Assembly (NCBI RefSeq): GCF_002939185.1
Contig: NZ_POVL01000006.1
Location: 1-64,000, forward strand
Reading direction: 5' to 3'
Origin: Enterobacter sichuanensis
GTDB lineage: Bacteria > Pseudomonadota > Gammaproteobacteria > Enterobacterales > Enterobacteriaceae
DNA: 64,000 nucleotides
Of the stretch, positions 45,697 to 53,163 are shown piece after piece; the first letter of the stretch is position 1; each line of letters begins with the position of its first letter. Position numbers and translations under genes: made by a program. A model generated the notes under the pieces. It had not been told where the DNA came from, ran no database searches, and worked only from the letters and a program-made list of their open reading frames with translations.

Positions 45697-46368
45697 TCAA
45701 TCCTCACCCGGGATAGATAGCGGGCCACCCTGCTCCAGGGTTTTTTGCCAGCCCGGGCTGTTCTCCACCTTTGTCTTCCATGCCTGAATATGCGGCAGGT
45801 TGCTGATACCGCCGCGTGCCAGCAGGGCAAAGATCGGAAAGCTCATCTGAATGTCAGCCATACTGAGCGCTTTCCCGGCAAACCAGCTGTTTTCAGCAAG
45901 ATGTGACTCAATAAAGCGCGCATGGGTTTCCAGCTGACGGTTGAGATACGCTTTCTGCACCCCTTGCCCCAGCGCTTTCCCCAGGGTTCTGATACCAAAC
46001 GGCACGGGTGGCTTGCCGAGACTATTAAAGACCAGCTTCATTAACAGCAGCGGCATCAGCGATCCTTCCGCGTAATGCAGCCAGAAGCGGTACTGCACCT
46101 TATGGGCCGGATCTAAAGGCTTAAGCCGGGACTCGGGATCGTACGTTTCCTGCAGGTATTCCAGAATGGCGCCGGATTCGGCAAGGATCAGTCCGTTATC
46201 TTCAATAACCGGTGATTTGCCCAGCGGATGCACCTTTTTCAGGGAGGCCGGTGCCAGCATGTTCTTTTCCCGCTGGTAGTGAACGATCTCATACGGCAGC
46301 GCGAGTTCTTCCAGCGCCCAGATCACGCGGTGCGAGCGCGACTGGTTGAGGTGGTGTACCGTGAGCAT
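45697..46368 (-). CDS. Glutathione S-transferase family protein
   Basis: 223 residues. The N-terminal thioredoxin-like domain has NQSRSHRVIWALEELALPYEIVHY (active Ser/Asn at the helix start) and the cis-Pro/ES motif GKSPVIEDNGLILAESGAILEYL. The C-terminal helical domain has WFAGKALSMADIQMSF, the conserved Asp-capping motif. It is likely to conjugate or reduce substrates with glutathione; the substrate is unknown. It is inserted between ghxP and the SraL gene relative to E. coli K-12. Confidence 0.85.
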   Translation of the reverse strand: MLTVHHLNQSRSHRVIWALEELALPYEIVHYQREKNMLAPASLKKVHPLGKSPVIEDNGLILAESGAILEYLQETYDPESRLKPLDPAHKVQYRFWLHYAEGSLMPLLLMKLVFNSLGKPPVPFGIRTLGKALGQGVQKAYLNRQLETHARFIESHLAENSWFAGKALSMADIQMSFPIFALLARGGISNLPHIQAWKTKVENSPGWQKTLEQGGPLSIPGED

Positions 46369-46489
46369 GGTTTTCTCCTGTTATTCATACTTTTTAACTA
46401 TAGAAAATCGAACAACACCGCGAAAAAAATTCGGCTAAAAAAGCGTGGGGGCGGCTGGCGAAAAAACGGGTCTTGCATAGAATTAAAGT

Positions 46490-46633
46490 GTCAGCACAAT
46501 CCGGAACCTCCCCAACCAGCTCGACACGAGGGGTGCTGATGTCGGGGGAAACCCTCCCGTGAACCAGCGGGATAGAGTGAAAGACAAAGACCGGGAAAAA
46601 CTAAAGCGCCCTTATGTGGCGCTTTAGTTCTTT
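46490..46633 (+). ncRNA. sraL: Small RNA SraL (RyjA)
   Basis: It lies convergent to soxR and on the strand expected once the E. coli order is inverted. TAGAAT (46478–46483) gives a start near 46490. The body contains CCGGAACCTCCCCAACCAGC and GGGGGAAACCCTCCCGTGAA, and ends in the terminator CTAAAGCGCC–CTTATGT–GGCGCTTTAG plus TTCTTT. Length (~140) matches. In Salmonella SraL is RpoS-dependent and represses tig and protects rho mRNA. The sequence identification is from memory of the SraL family. Confidence 0.8.
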
Positions 46634-46640
46634 ATTATGC

Positions 46641-46722
46641 TTTTTACCGGGTGGCGCTTCGCTTACCCGGCCTGGGATCTCGGTTTTGTAGGCCGGGTAA
46701 GGCGCAGCCGCCACCCGGCAAA
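46641..46722. repeat. REP/BIME element between sraL and soxR
   Basis: Two inverted REP units, GGGTGGCGCTTCGCTTACCC and GTAGGCCGGGTAAGGCGCAG with CCGCCACCCGGC, separated by ~25 bases. Confidence 0.85.
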
Positions 46723-46728
46723 CCGATC

Positions 46729-47187
46729 TCAATCCTCTTCCAGTAACCGCGCCCCCGTCCCCTGCTCGCCCAGCCTGTCTCCCGGGTTACGCAGCGGACA
46801 ATCGCTACGCGACAAACACCCGCAGCCAATGCAGCCATCCAGTTCATCACGCAGGGCGACCAGCGTATGGATACGCCTGTCCAGCTCTTCACGCCACTGG
46901 GATGACAGCTCTTTCCACTCTTTCGGGCTCAGCGTATGCCCTTCCGGCAGTACGCCAAAGGCTTCGCCAATCGTGGCCAGGGGAATGCCGATTCGTTGCG
47001 CAATTTTGATAATCGCCACGTAGCGGAGCACGTCGCGGGTGTAGCGCCGCTGGTTTCCGGCGTTACGAATGCTTTTGATTAACCCTTTGCTTTCATAGAA
47101 GTGGAGCGCCGACACGGCAACACCGCTTCGCTTAGCCACTTCACCGGGGGTTAAAAGCGCTTTTATTCGCGGCAATCTCTTTTCCAT
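46729..47187 (-). CDS. soxR: Redox-sensing activator SoxR
   Basis: 152 residues (E. coli 154), MerR family. N-terminal winged helix-turn-helix ([22 protein letters not shown]), dimerisation helix, and the 2Fe-2S ligands C119, C122, C124 and C130 in [12 protein letters not shown]. Oxidation of the cluster by redox-cycling drugs or superoxide turns on soxS. It is divergent from soxS across the shared operator. Confidence 0.97.
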   Translation of the reverse strand: MEKRLPRIKALLTPGEVAKRSGVAVSALHFYESKGLIKSIRNAGNQRRYTRDVLRYVAIIKIAQRIGIPLATIGEAFGVLPEGHTLSPKEWKELSSQWREELDRRIHTLVALRDELDGCIGCGCLSRSDCPLRNPGDRLGEQGTGARLLEED

Positions 47188-47195
47188 AAAACCTC

Positions 47196-47226
47196 TTTAC
47201 CTCAAGTTAACTTGAGGAATTATACT
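47196..47226 (+). promoter_or_regulatory. soxS promoter with SoxR operator
   Basis: -35 TTTACC (47196–47201) and -10 TATACT (47221–47226) are 19 bases apart, the overlong spacer of MerR-type promoters. Between them lies the perfect 18-base palindrome CCTCAAGTTAACTTGAGG (47200–47217), the known SoxR site. Confidence 0.96.
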
Positions 47227-47285
47227 CCCCCGCAGAGAAAACGACGAATTAACCGAGATAGTTGTATCTACAGAGGGGCAACCTT

Positions 47286-47612
47286 ATGTCGCATCAGCAG
47301 ATTATTCAGACGCTTATTGAATGGATTGATGAACATATCGACCAACCGTTGAACATTGATGTGGTCGCGAAAAAGTCGGGCTATTCGAAATGGTATTTAC
47401 AGCGAATGTTCCGCACGGTTATGCATCAGACGCTGGGTGAGTACATCCGTCAGCGCAGACTGCTGCTGGCGGCGCAGGCGTTACGCTCAACGCAGCGGCC
47501 GATATTTGATATCGCGATGGATCTTGGCTACGTGTCGCAACAGACCTTTTCCCGCGTATTTCGCCGTGAGTTTGACCGCACGCCGAGCGATTATCGCCAC
47601 CAGTTGAACTAA
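47286..47612 (+). CDS. soxS: AraC-family superoxide regulon activator SoxS
   Basis: 108 residues, one AraC/XylS DNA-binding domain with two helix-turn-helix units (VVAKKSGYSKWYLQRMFR and IAMDLGYVSQQTFSRVFRREF). It activates sodA, zwf, micF, acrAB and other redox and drug-defence genes. ATG at 47286 with GAGGGG ahead; an in-frame ATG eight codons upstream is not used. Its level is set by SoxR and by rapid proteolysis in E. coli. Confidence 0.97.
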   Translation: MSHQQIIQTLIEWIDEHIDQPLNIDVVAKKSGYSKWYLQRMFRTVMHQTLGEYIRQRRLLLAAQALRSTQRPIFDIAMDLGYVSQQTFSRVFRREFDRTPSDYRHQLN

Positions 47613-47618
47613 GTACGA

Positions 47619-49184
47619 TCAATGCAAAGGTTGCTGCTGCCAGGTCATAAATTCCTGGGGCGGCATCGCTTTCGCGAAGTGCCATCCCTGACAGTACTGG
47701 ACGCCGCGCTTCAGCAGCCAGCTTACCTGCTCTGCCGTCTCAACCCCTTCCGCAATGGTTTTAAGCCGCAGACTCTGAGCCATCTCGATGATGTGTTCGG
47801 CGATCAGGTGGCTGGTGCTGTTGGTGGTTAAGGTATCGATAAACGATTTATCGATTTTCAGAATATCCACGTTCAGCGAATAAAGGTTATGCAGGTTCGA
47901 GTAACCGGTACCGAAATCATCGATCGCGACTTCATAGCCCGCCTGACGGAAAGCCTGAATCACCGGCGTGGTTTTGGGGACATCGATAAAACCGCGTTCC
48001 GTCACTTCTATTTTGATTTGCTGCGCACGGACGGCGTAGTGGCGGGCCTTGTCAGAAATCATGGCAATCAGCCGCGAGGAGTGAAAATCCGTGGCCGACA
48101 GGTTAATTGAAATATAGAGATGCGGATGCCCGGCCAGGAAATGGCCCAGATCGCTGAACACCTCCTCAACGACATAGTCCGTGATCCGCTCGCTCATGCC
48201 CTCTTTTTCCGCCAGCGGGATAAATTCCGCCGGGCTCATCACCTGCCCGTTAAAACCCGGCCAGCGTAACAACGCTTCCGCGCCCACACACTGATTATTC
48301 TTAATATCAATAATCGGCTGATAGTGTACGCAAAGCTGACGCTTGTTCAGCGCCCGGTGCAACAAGCGCCCTGGCGAATTAAGCTCACGATGGGTACGGG
48401 ACCATACCAGCAAAATAATCATGCTGCAGATCATGCCCAGCGGCAGCGTCAGCGTCGCCTGATGATAAAGCGTTTCATAAAAGCGTTTATTCGATGTCGA
48501 CACAATTGCCGCAATCGGTCTTTTGGGCGATTTTACGACCGTATAAAAACGGTTATCTTTTTGAAATACCGATTCCTTATCCCGAATCATCGAATTTAAT
48601 AACGACACGTTGGCTTTCTGGCTAACGGAAAAGAACGCATTGGTAACCGTGTCGTATACTCCCCATGAAAGGGAATGATCTTCGGACATGACTTCGCTGT
48701 ATGAAAGTGGATTAACCACCACCACATAATTTCCGCGCTGCATATATGTCATTTTATAGCCAGTATAAAATGGGGTATCGCGATAATAATAGATAGCGAC
48801 GTCAGGTTTCCGGGTGTAATTAGCAACGGGAATGGCGTAGGGATGATCCGGTGTAAAAACGGTCGAACAAAGAAAATTCTGACCTTCGGCATAAATTAAA
48901 TCAGCAACAAACAGGCGGCCACGAACCACGTTCAACATATATTGACGGTGTTCCGGCGTACAACGCTCACCCTGATATTTTGTAGCCTCAATCCGGGCCA
49001 GATCAACCTGATGAATAACCAGCTCGGTCTTGTCTAAAGCCAGTTCAGCAAAGGTGCGTAGCTGGGCGCTTGTTTCTGATACGGCTCTTAGCTGGGCAAA
49101 CCATAGCGCAAGCATCACCGGCAGCATAACTACCATGATGATCCCTACCACCCTGAGCATCTTGCGCCGTGCGCTACGATTCAT
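47619..49184 (-). CDS. pdeC: c-di-GMP phosphodiesterase PdeC
   Basis: About 521 residues (E. coli PdeC/YjcC 528). TM1 near the N-terminus, a periplasmic CSS-motif domain with redox-active cysteines (ERCTPEH and FLCSTVF), TM2, and an EAL domain with EALLRW, the DDFGTGYSN loop and EGVETAEQ, all catalytic residues intact. It degrades c-di-GMP. In E. coli the CSS disulfide, set by DsbA/DsbB, lowers activity. The ATG at 49184 (MNRSARRKM) with AGGGCGGGA ahead is preferred over a longer frame. It is convergent with soxS. Confidence 0.93.
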   Translation of the reverse strand: MNRSARRKMLRVVGIIMVVMLPVMLALWFAQLRAVSETSAQLRTFAELALDKTELVIHQVDLARIEATKYQGERCTPEHRQYMLNVVRGRLFVADLIYAEGQNFLCSTVFTPDHPYAIPVANYTRKPDVAIYYYRDTPFYTGYKMTYMQRGNYVVVVNPLSYSEVMSEDHSLSWGVYDTVTNAFFSVSQKANVSLLNSMIRDKESVFQKDNRFYTVVKSPKRPIAAIVSTSNKRFYETLYHQATLTLPLGMICSMIILLVWSRTHRELNSPGRLLHRALNKRQLCVHYQPIIDIKNNQCVGAEALLRWPGFNGQVMSPAEFIPLAEKEGMSERITDYVVEEVFSDLGHFLAGHPHLYISINLSATDFHSSRLIAMISDKARHYAVRAQQIKIEVTERGFIDVPKTTPVIQAFRQAGYEVAIDDFGTGYSNLHNLYSLNVDILKIDKSFIDTLTTNSTSHLIAEHIIEMAQSLRLKTIAEGVETAEQVSWLLKRGVQYCQGWHFAKAMPPQEFMTWQQQPLH

Positions 49185-49523
49185 TTCCCGCCCTATATCC
49201 CTGCATGTTGTACGCCTGTAGTAATGAAGGCCGGATGCTTTGTTTAACAGGTGATTACGTTGCATGAATCATGCGAAGTTAGCAACTGACTTTTAGTATT
49301 AAAAATCTTAAATTTCGTTATGACGATAATATTTTCCCGTAAGTGAAACTGTAAGTATTCGTTCCGTTTCAATTAAGGAAAATAATTATCCAGCCCTTAA
49401 GCGCGGTGGGAAGATAACACAACAGACGATCGTTGATTAAGCCAAACTTGTGACAGCACGAAAAAAACACAACCCCATCATGACATTTTATGCTATTTGT
49501 TTGGGCGTATTTTGTGCATTGAT
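49185..49523. other. Non-coding gap between pdeC and diguanylate cyclase gene
   Basis: About 340 AT-rich bases with no supportable frame. It holds the pdeC promoter. A TGTGA half-site occurs near 49450, but no full operator, hairpin terminator or RNA gene was recognised. Confidence 0.5.
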
Positions 49524-50924
49524 TTATAAATAATCAGCCACCACCGTTTTTCCTCGCCCCGAATGCTTGGCCTCATATAATGCTTTATCGGCACGCCTCA
49601 GTAAGGCCGAAGTATCCCGCTGTCCCCCAGAGACTTCGACAACGCCAGCGCTAAACGACAGCGACAGCTTTCTCTCACCCACCACCAGCGGGTGAGTTTG
49701 CAGAAAGGTGCGCAGCCTGGCGGACAACTGCGCAGCGCCATTGCCGTCAGAGTGCGCCAGCAAAAGCAAAAACTCTTCTCCTCCCACGCGCCCTAACGCT
49801 GACTCTGAGGGCGCTAACTCACGGATCGCGTTACAAAAGTGAAGGAGCGCCGCATCGCCCACCGGGTGACCCCACTCATCGTTGATCTGCTTGAAAAAAT
49901 CCAGGTCAAACATCAGGACACAAAAGTGGCTGTTAACCTCCTGCCGGGTACTGGCCGCCAGCGCAAGCTCCAGCTGCTGCAAAATCGCCGAACGGTTAAA
50001 GCAGCCGGTAAGATCGTCGGTGGTGGCTTTTACCTCCAGCTCCTGCTCAGCTTTTTTCCGCTCGGTAATGTCCAGCCCAATATTGAGGATAGAGTTGTCC
50101 GGCAACAGAATGTTGGACCACAGTACCGTCAGCCGGGTGCCGTCTTTGCGCAGCGGATGCCATTCATACATATCTTTAAGCGGTGAGACATTGACCGACT
50201 CCCTGACCCGCCGCCGCTCTTCAGGGTCGGGATAAAACAGCGCAAGCGGATCGGCATATTCAGCGATCTCCGCCATCGTCCAGCCGAACACTTTTTCACA
50301 TTCGGCATTCCATAGCACGCAGCGGTTAAATTTGTCGAAAGAGTTCATTAACACCGGAGCCCGTTCAAACAGGGTCTTATATTGCGTCACGACGCGCTGC
50401 ATTTCCTGGGCGGTTTTCTCCCGGGCAATAATTTCCGCGAAATAGTCTTTTAATTTTTCGACCAGCACCACGACAATATTTTTCAGAACCGGCAGAGAAT
50501 AGAGTCGTTCATCAAACCCTAAAAAGAAATAGCCGCTGCAGTGCCAGTTATGGGTCGAAAGTTTGCACAGCACCCCGCTTTGCAGCTGCGCATAGCCGGG
50601 ATGCTGAGGAGGAAATAACGCGCGGCCAATATTCTCTTTCCAGTAGACCACCCGCCACGAACGATGATGCCGCTCCAGCAGAGTGCCCGCGAGGAAATCG
50701 GCGACCTCGAAGGGATGGCAGGTCATCTCCCCGGCGCTGACCACACGCTGCAGGCCGTCATCACCATTTACGCTGACCCAGGCAAGGCTTGCGCCCAGGG
50801 CGCGGCTGATAGTCTCCAGCATGTCGGCCAGTGAACATTGGGCATGAAGCTGGGGCATCAGCTTTGCCAGCGCATGCAGCGCCTGCATGCTGTCATTAAT
50901 AATCTCACGTCGGTTTTCTTTCAT
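49524..50924 (-). CDS. PAS-containing diguanylate cyclase
   Basis: About 466 residues and cytosolic. A GAF-like N-terminal region (LADMLETISRALGASLAWV to the YFFLGFDE segment) is followed by a PAS domain (FERAPVLMNSFDKFNRCVLWN to NIGLDITERKKAEQE) and a GGDEF domain with GGEEF at 381–385 and DLDFFKQINDEWGHPVGD. The A-site is intact, so it should make c-di-GMP. The RxxD inhibitory site before GGEEF is missing (APSESALGR). The ATG at 50924 is chosen; a TTG 26 codons upstream is unlikely, and the ribosome site is weak. It sits next to the opposing enzyme PdeC. Not found here in E. coli K-12. Confidence 0.83.
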   Translation of the reverse strand: MKENRREIINDSMQALHALAKLMPQLHAQCSLADMLETISRALGASLAWVSVNGDDGLQRVVSAGEMTCHPFEVADFLAGTLLERHHRSWRVVYWKENIGRALFPPQHPGYAQLQSGVLCKLSTHNWHCSGYFFLGFDERLYSLPVLKNIVVVLVEKLKDYFAEIIAREKTAQEMQRVVTQYKTLFERAPVLMNSFDKFNRCVLWNAECEKVFGWTMAEIAEYADPLALFYPDPEERRRVRESVNVSPLKDMYEWHPLRKDGTRLTVLWSNILLPDNSILNIGLDITERKKAEQELEVKATTDDLTGCFNRSAILQQLELALAASTRQEVNSHFCVLMFDLDFFKQINDEWGHPVGDAALLHFCNAIRELAPSESALGRVGGEEFLLLLAHSDGNGAAQLSARLRTFLQTHPLVVGERKLSLSFSAGVVEVSGGQRDTSALLRRADKALYEAKHSGRGKTVVADYL

Positions 50925-51412
50925 TTTTTTTCGCTGATTATCAGGCGATAAACCGGACGCAACTTTCTTCAGATTCGAAATGTCGTCATACCAACGCCAC
51001 AAGCTGGATCTCAGCGCAGCGAATTAAAACAACGTTGTGTGTAATTAAATACGTACAAATAAATAAAAAAACAATAAAATTCAAAAACCTGAAAGGTTAG
51101 CTGCGAGTAAAATTAATTGTCCACTCAAGCATAAGCCATAGGGATATGGCTGTAAACGTTATACAACGCGCCCTCTTTTGCATCGATTTTGCTATCTCAA
51201 TGAATTCATTATAAAGAGTACGGGGAATGAGAGCTTAGCCTGCAAAGATATATTTTCTCCCAGGCGAATACGGTTACAGGCAGCGAGGAATCCCTCTTTT
51301 TCATCAGCCCGGGACTGGCGAATAAAACAGCAAACGTGATATAGTTCACACATCTTATGTAACGAAAAAATCTGTTTCATTCAGTTCGTCTGTTTTGTAG
51401 AGGATGGGTTTT
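50925..51412. other. Non-coding gap upstream of yjcB
   Basis: About 490 AT-rich bases between divergent genes. AGCCAT (51134–51139) pairs with ATGGCT (51146–51151). A 62-codon minus-strand frame (51192–51380) has no ribosome site and no recognised relative, so it was not called. Confidence 0.5.
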
Positions 51413-51694
51413 ATGGCAACCATTACTACCAGCATGGTTCTCTTGCGCTGGCCTTTGTTGAGTGCGGTACTGATGTTTTTAGCCAGCACGCTGAACATTC
51501 AATTTCGTAAATCTGACTACACGGGCCTTGCTGTCATCAGCACGCTGTTAGGACTGGGCGCGGCCTGTTGGTTTGCAACAGGTCTGCTTGGCATTACCCT
51601 GCTGGATATGGCCGCCGTCTGGGAAAATATTAAAGTGGTGATGGTTGAAGCGATGAGCCATACACCACCGGACTGGCCGATGGTCATTACCTGA
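51413..51694 (+). CDS. yjcB: Small membrane protein YjcB
   Basis: 93 residues, same as E. coli YjcB, with two to three hydrophobic helices (VLLRWPLLSAVLMFLAS, LAVISTLLGLGAACWFATGLLGIT). Function unknown. The ATG at 51413 with AGAGGATG ahead reproduces the E. coli length; the ATG at 51404 leaves no ribosome spacing. It is followed by a good terminator. Confidence 0.88.
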   Translation: MATITTSMVLLRWPLLSAVLMFLASTLNIQFRKSDYTGLAVISTLLGLGAACWFATGLLGITLLDMAAVWENIKVVMVEAMSHTPPDWPMVIT

Positions 51695-51718
51695 TGGTCG
51701 TTTTATAACAAGATGTTA

Positions 51719-51744
51719 AGAGCCTCTTTTACGAGGCTTTTTTA
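51719..51744 (+). terminator. Rho-independent terminator of yjcB
   Basis: AGCCTC (51721–51726), loop TTTTAC, GAGGCT (51733–51738), then T6. Confidence 0.9.
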
Positions 51745-51755
51745 TTTTCAGGGCT

Positions 51756-52271
51756 TCAGTCCATAACAGGCAGCGGGAATTTACTGATAATCGCCAGGCG
51801 GTTCTGGTGGTGTTACAGCCGAGATTGCCAGAAGCTCATACCGTCACGCGTCTGGTGACGATCTGTGATAATGACGTTGTATTTTTCCAGTAAGTATTGG
51901 GAAAACACTTTGCCAGGCAGATCGCGTAACACGCCACGATGCGACGGTTTGGGCGACCGCCATATCTGGATTTGCGTTACCGGCATGTAGTTTAAGAAGG
52001 CATATTTTTGATAAATCACGCGATTTTAGTAAACAATCTCTTTGGTGATTTCATTAACTAAGGCCAGTTCAAAATGCTCGTCAGGAATACCCGCAATACG
52101 ATTTTCAGCCCTGACAAAAGGATAGCCTGGAGGGAATGGGCCAAAGCTCAGCTCATCATCGACTGATGCTCGAAGGGAAATCTCATTCAGCAACGTCGTA
52201 TTATGGCTGTCCACAGTCAGCATTGAGAATGTTTTCTGGACGTCAGCAGGATCAAAGAGTTGTTGTGGCAT
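51756..52271 (-). pseudogene. Decayed gene of unknown function with two in-frame stops
   Basis: One reading frame of 172 codons is broken by TAA at 52028–52026 and TAA at 51815–51813. The pieces read MPQQLFDPADVQKTF…KEIVY, then NRVIYQKYAFLNYMPVTQIQ…SFWQSRL, then HHQNRLAIISKFPLPVMD. No shift is needed to join them, so point changes (for example CAA to TAA) explain the stops. An internal deletion before the last piece is possible. The parts look like a phage- or island-type protein seen in enterobacteria, but I do not recognise its function. The region is less GC-rich than its neighbours. It lies between yjcB and ssb, where E. coli K-12 has no gene. Confidence 0.6.
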
Positions 52272-52349
52272 AGCACCTTGCGGACGATATTATTCAGACA
52301 ACATTTACACCGTTATGAATGTAATTATCAACCACCGGGTAATACAAGA

Positions 52350-52369
52350 AGCCCTGCGACAGCAGGGCT
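52350..52369 (-). terminator. Hairpin terminator downstream of ssb
   Basis: AGCCCTGC and GCAGGGCT form an eight-pair stem with loop GACA, 18 bases past the ssb stop. The T-tail on the minus strand is TCTTGT, so efficiency may be moderate. Confidence 0.7.
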
Positions 52370-52387
52370 TTTCTTAGAGGCTGGAAA

Positions 52388-52912
52388 TCAGAACGGAATG
52401 TCGTCGTCGAAATCCATTGGCGGTTCGTTAGACGGCGCTGGCGCAGACTGCTGCTGTGGACGAGACTGTGCGCCGCCGCTGAACTGGTTGCCGCCCTGTG
52501 GCTGCTGAGGCTGACCCCAACCGCCCTGCTGCTGGCCGCCACCTGCTGGTGCGCCACCGCCCTGACGGCCACCCAGCATCTGCATGGTGCCACCGACGTT
52601 AACCACCACTTCAGTGGTGTACTTCTCAGCACCGGACTGATCGGTCCATTTGCGGGTACGCAGCTGGCCTTCGATATACACCTGAGAACCTTTACGCAGA
52701 TACTCACCGGCCACTTCTGCCAGTTTGCCAAACAGCACAACGCGGTGCCATTCGGTCTGCTCTTTCATCTCACCGGTCGCTTTATCACGCCAGGATTCGG
52801 AAGTAGCCAGCGTAATGTTGGCAACTGCGCCACCACTCGGCATGTAGCGTACTTCCGGGTCCTGGCCCAGATTACCGACGAGAATCACCTTGTTTACGCC
52901 TCTGCTGGCCAT
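52388..52912 (-). CDS. ssb: Single-stranded DNA-binding protein SSB
   Basis: 174 residues (E. coli 178). N-terminal OB fold ([22 protein letters not shown] to ~112), a Gly/Gln/Pro-rich linker and the acidic tip MDFDDDIPF that recruits replication and repair proteins. It coats single-stranded DNA as a tetramer. It is divergent from uvrA, and the LexA box between them can affect both. Confidence 0.98.
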   Translation of the reverse strand: MASRGVNKVILVGNLGQDPEVRYMPSGGAVANITLATSESWRDKATGEMKEQTEWHRVVLFGKLAEVAGEYLRKGSQVYIEGQLRTRKWTDQSGAEKYTTEVVVNVGGTMQMLGGRQGGGAPAGGGQQQGGWGQPQQPQGGNQFSGGAQSRPQQQSAPAPSNEPPMDFDDDIPF

Positions 52913-53060
52913 GTTCGTGTCTCCTGAATACGTTTCTTAATAGTGTAAACGCGCGAGTGTACCATTTCCATGCTGCATTTTGATAGCTGCGAGATGGATT
53001 CCAGAGTTCTCGTGCGAACATAACATTGTTACACAGTCAGTCAGAAAATGCATTCCAATA

Positions 53061-53076
53061 CTGTATATTCAAACAG
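53061..53076. promoter_or_regulatory. LexA (SOS) box between ssb and uvrA
   Basis: CTGTATATTCAAACAG fits CTG-N10-CAG with the CTGT/ACAG arms. It overlaps the -35 region of uvrA; CATAAT (53089–53094) is the -10. E. coli has the nearly identical box at this site. Confidence 0.93.
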
Positions 53077-53163
53077 GTCAAATTGTGTCATAATTAGCCG
53101 TTTCTGACAGCCGTTTGTCCTTCAAACAAACCAGGCAATCCGTGTTCCAACCGGGAAAGGTGA

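Noticed and set aside
51192-51380. Minus-strand frame of 62 codons upstream of yjcB
   Set aside because: There is no ribosome site, no recognised relative and no supporting context; it was left as intergenic.
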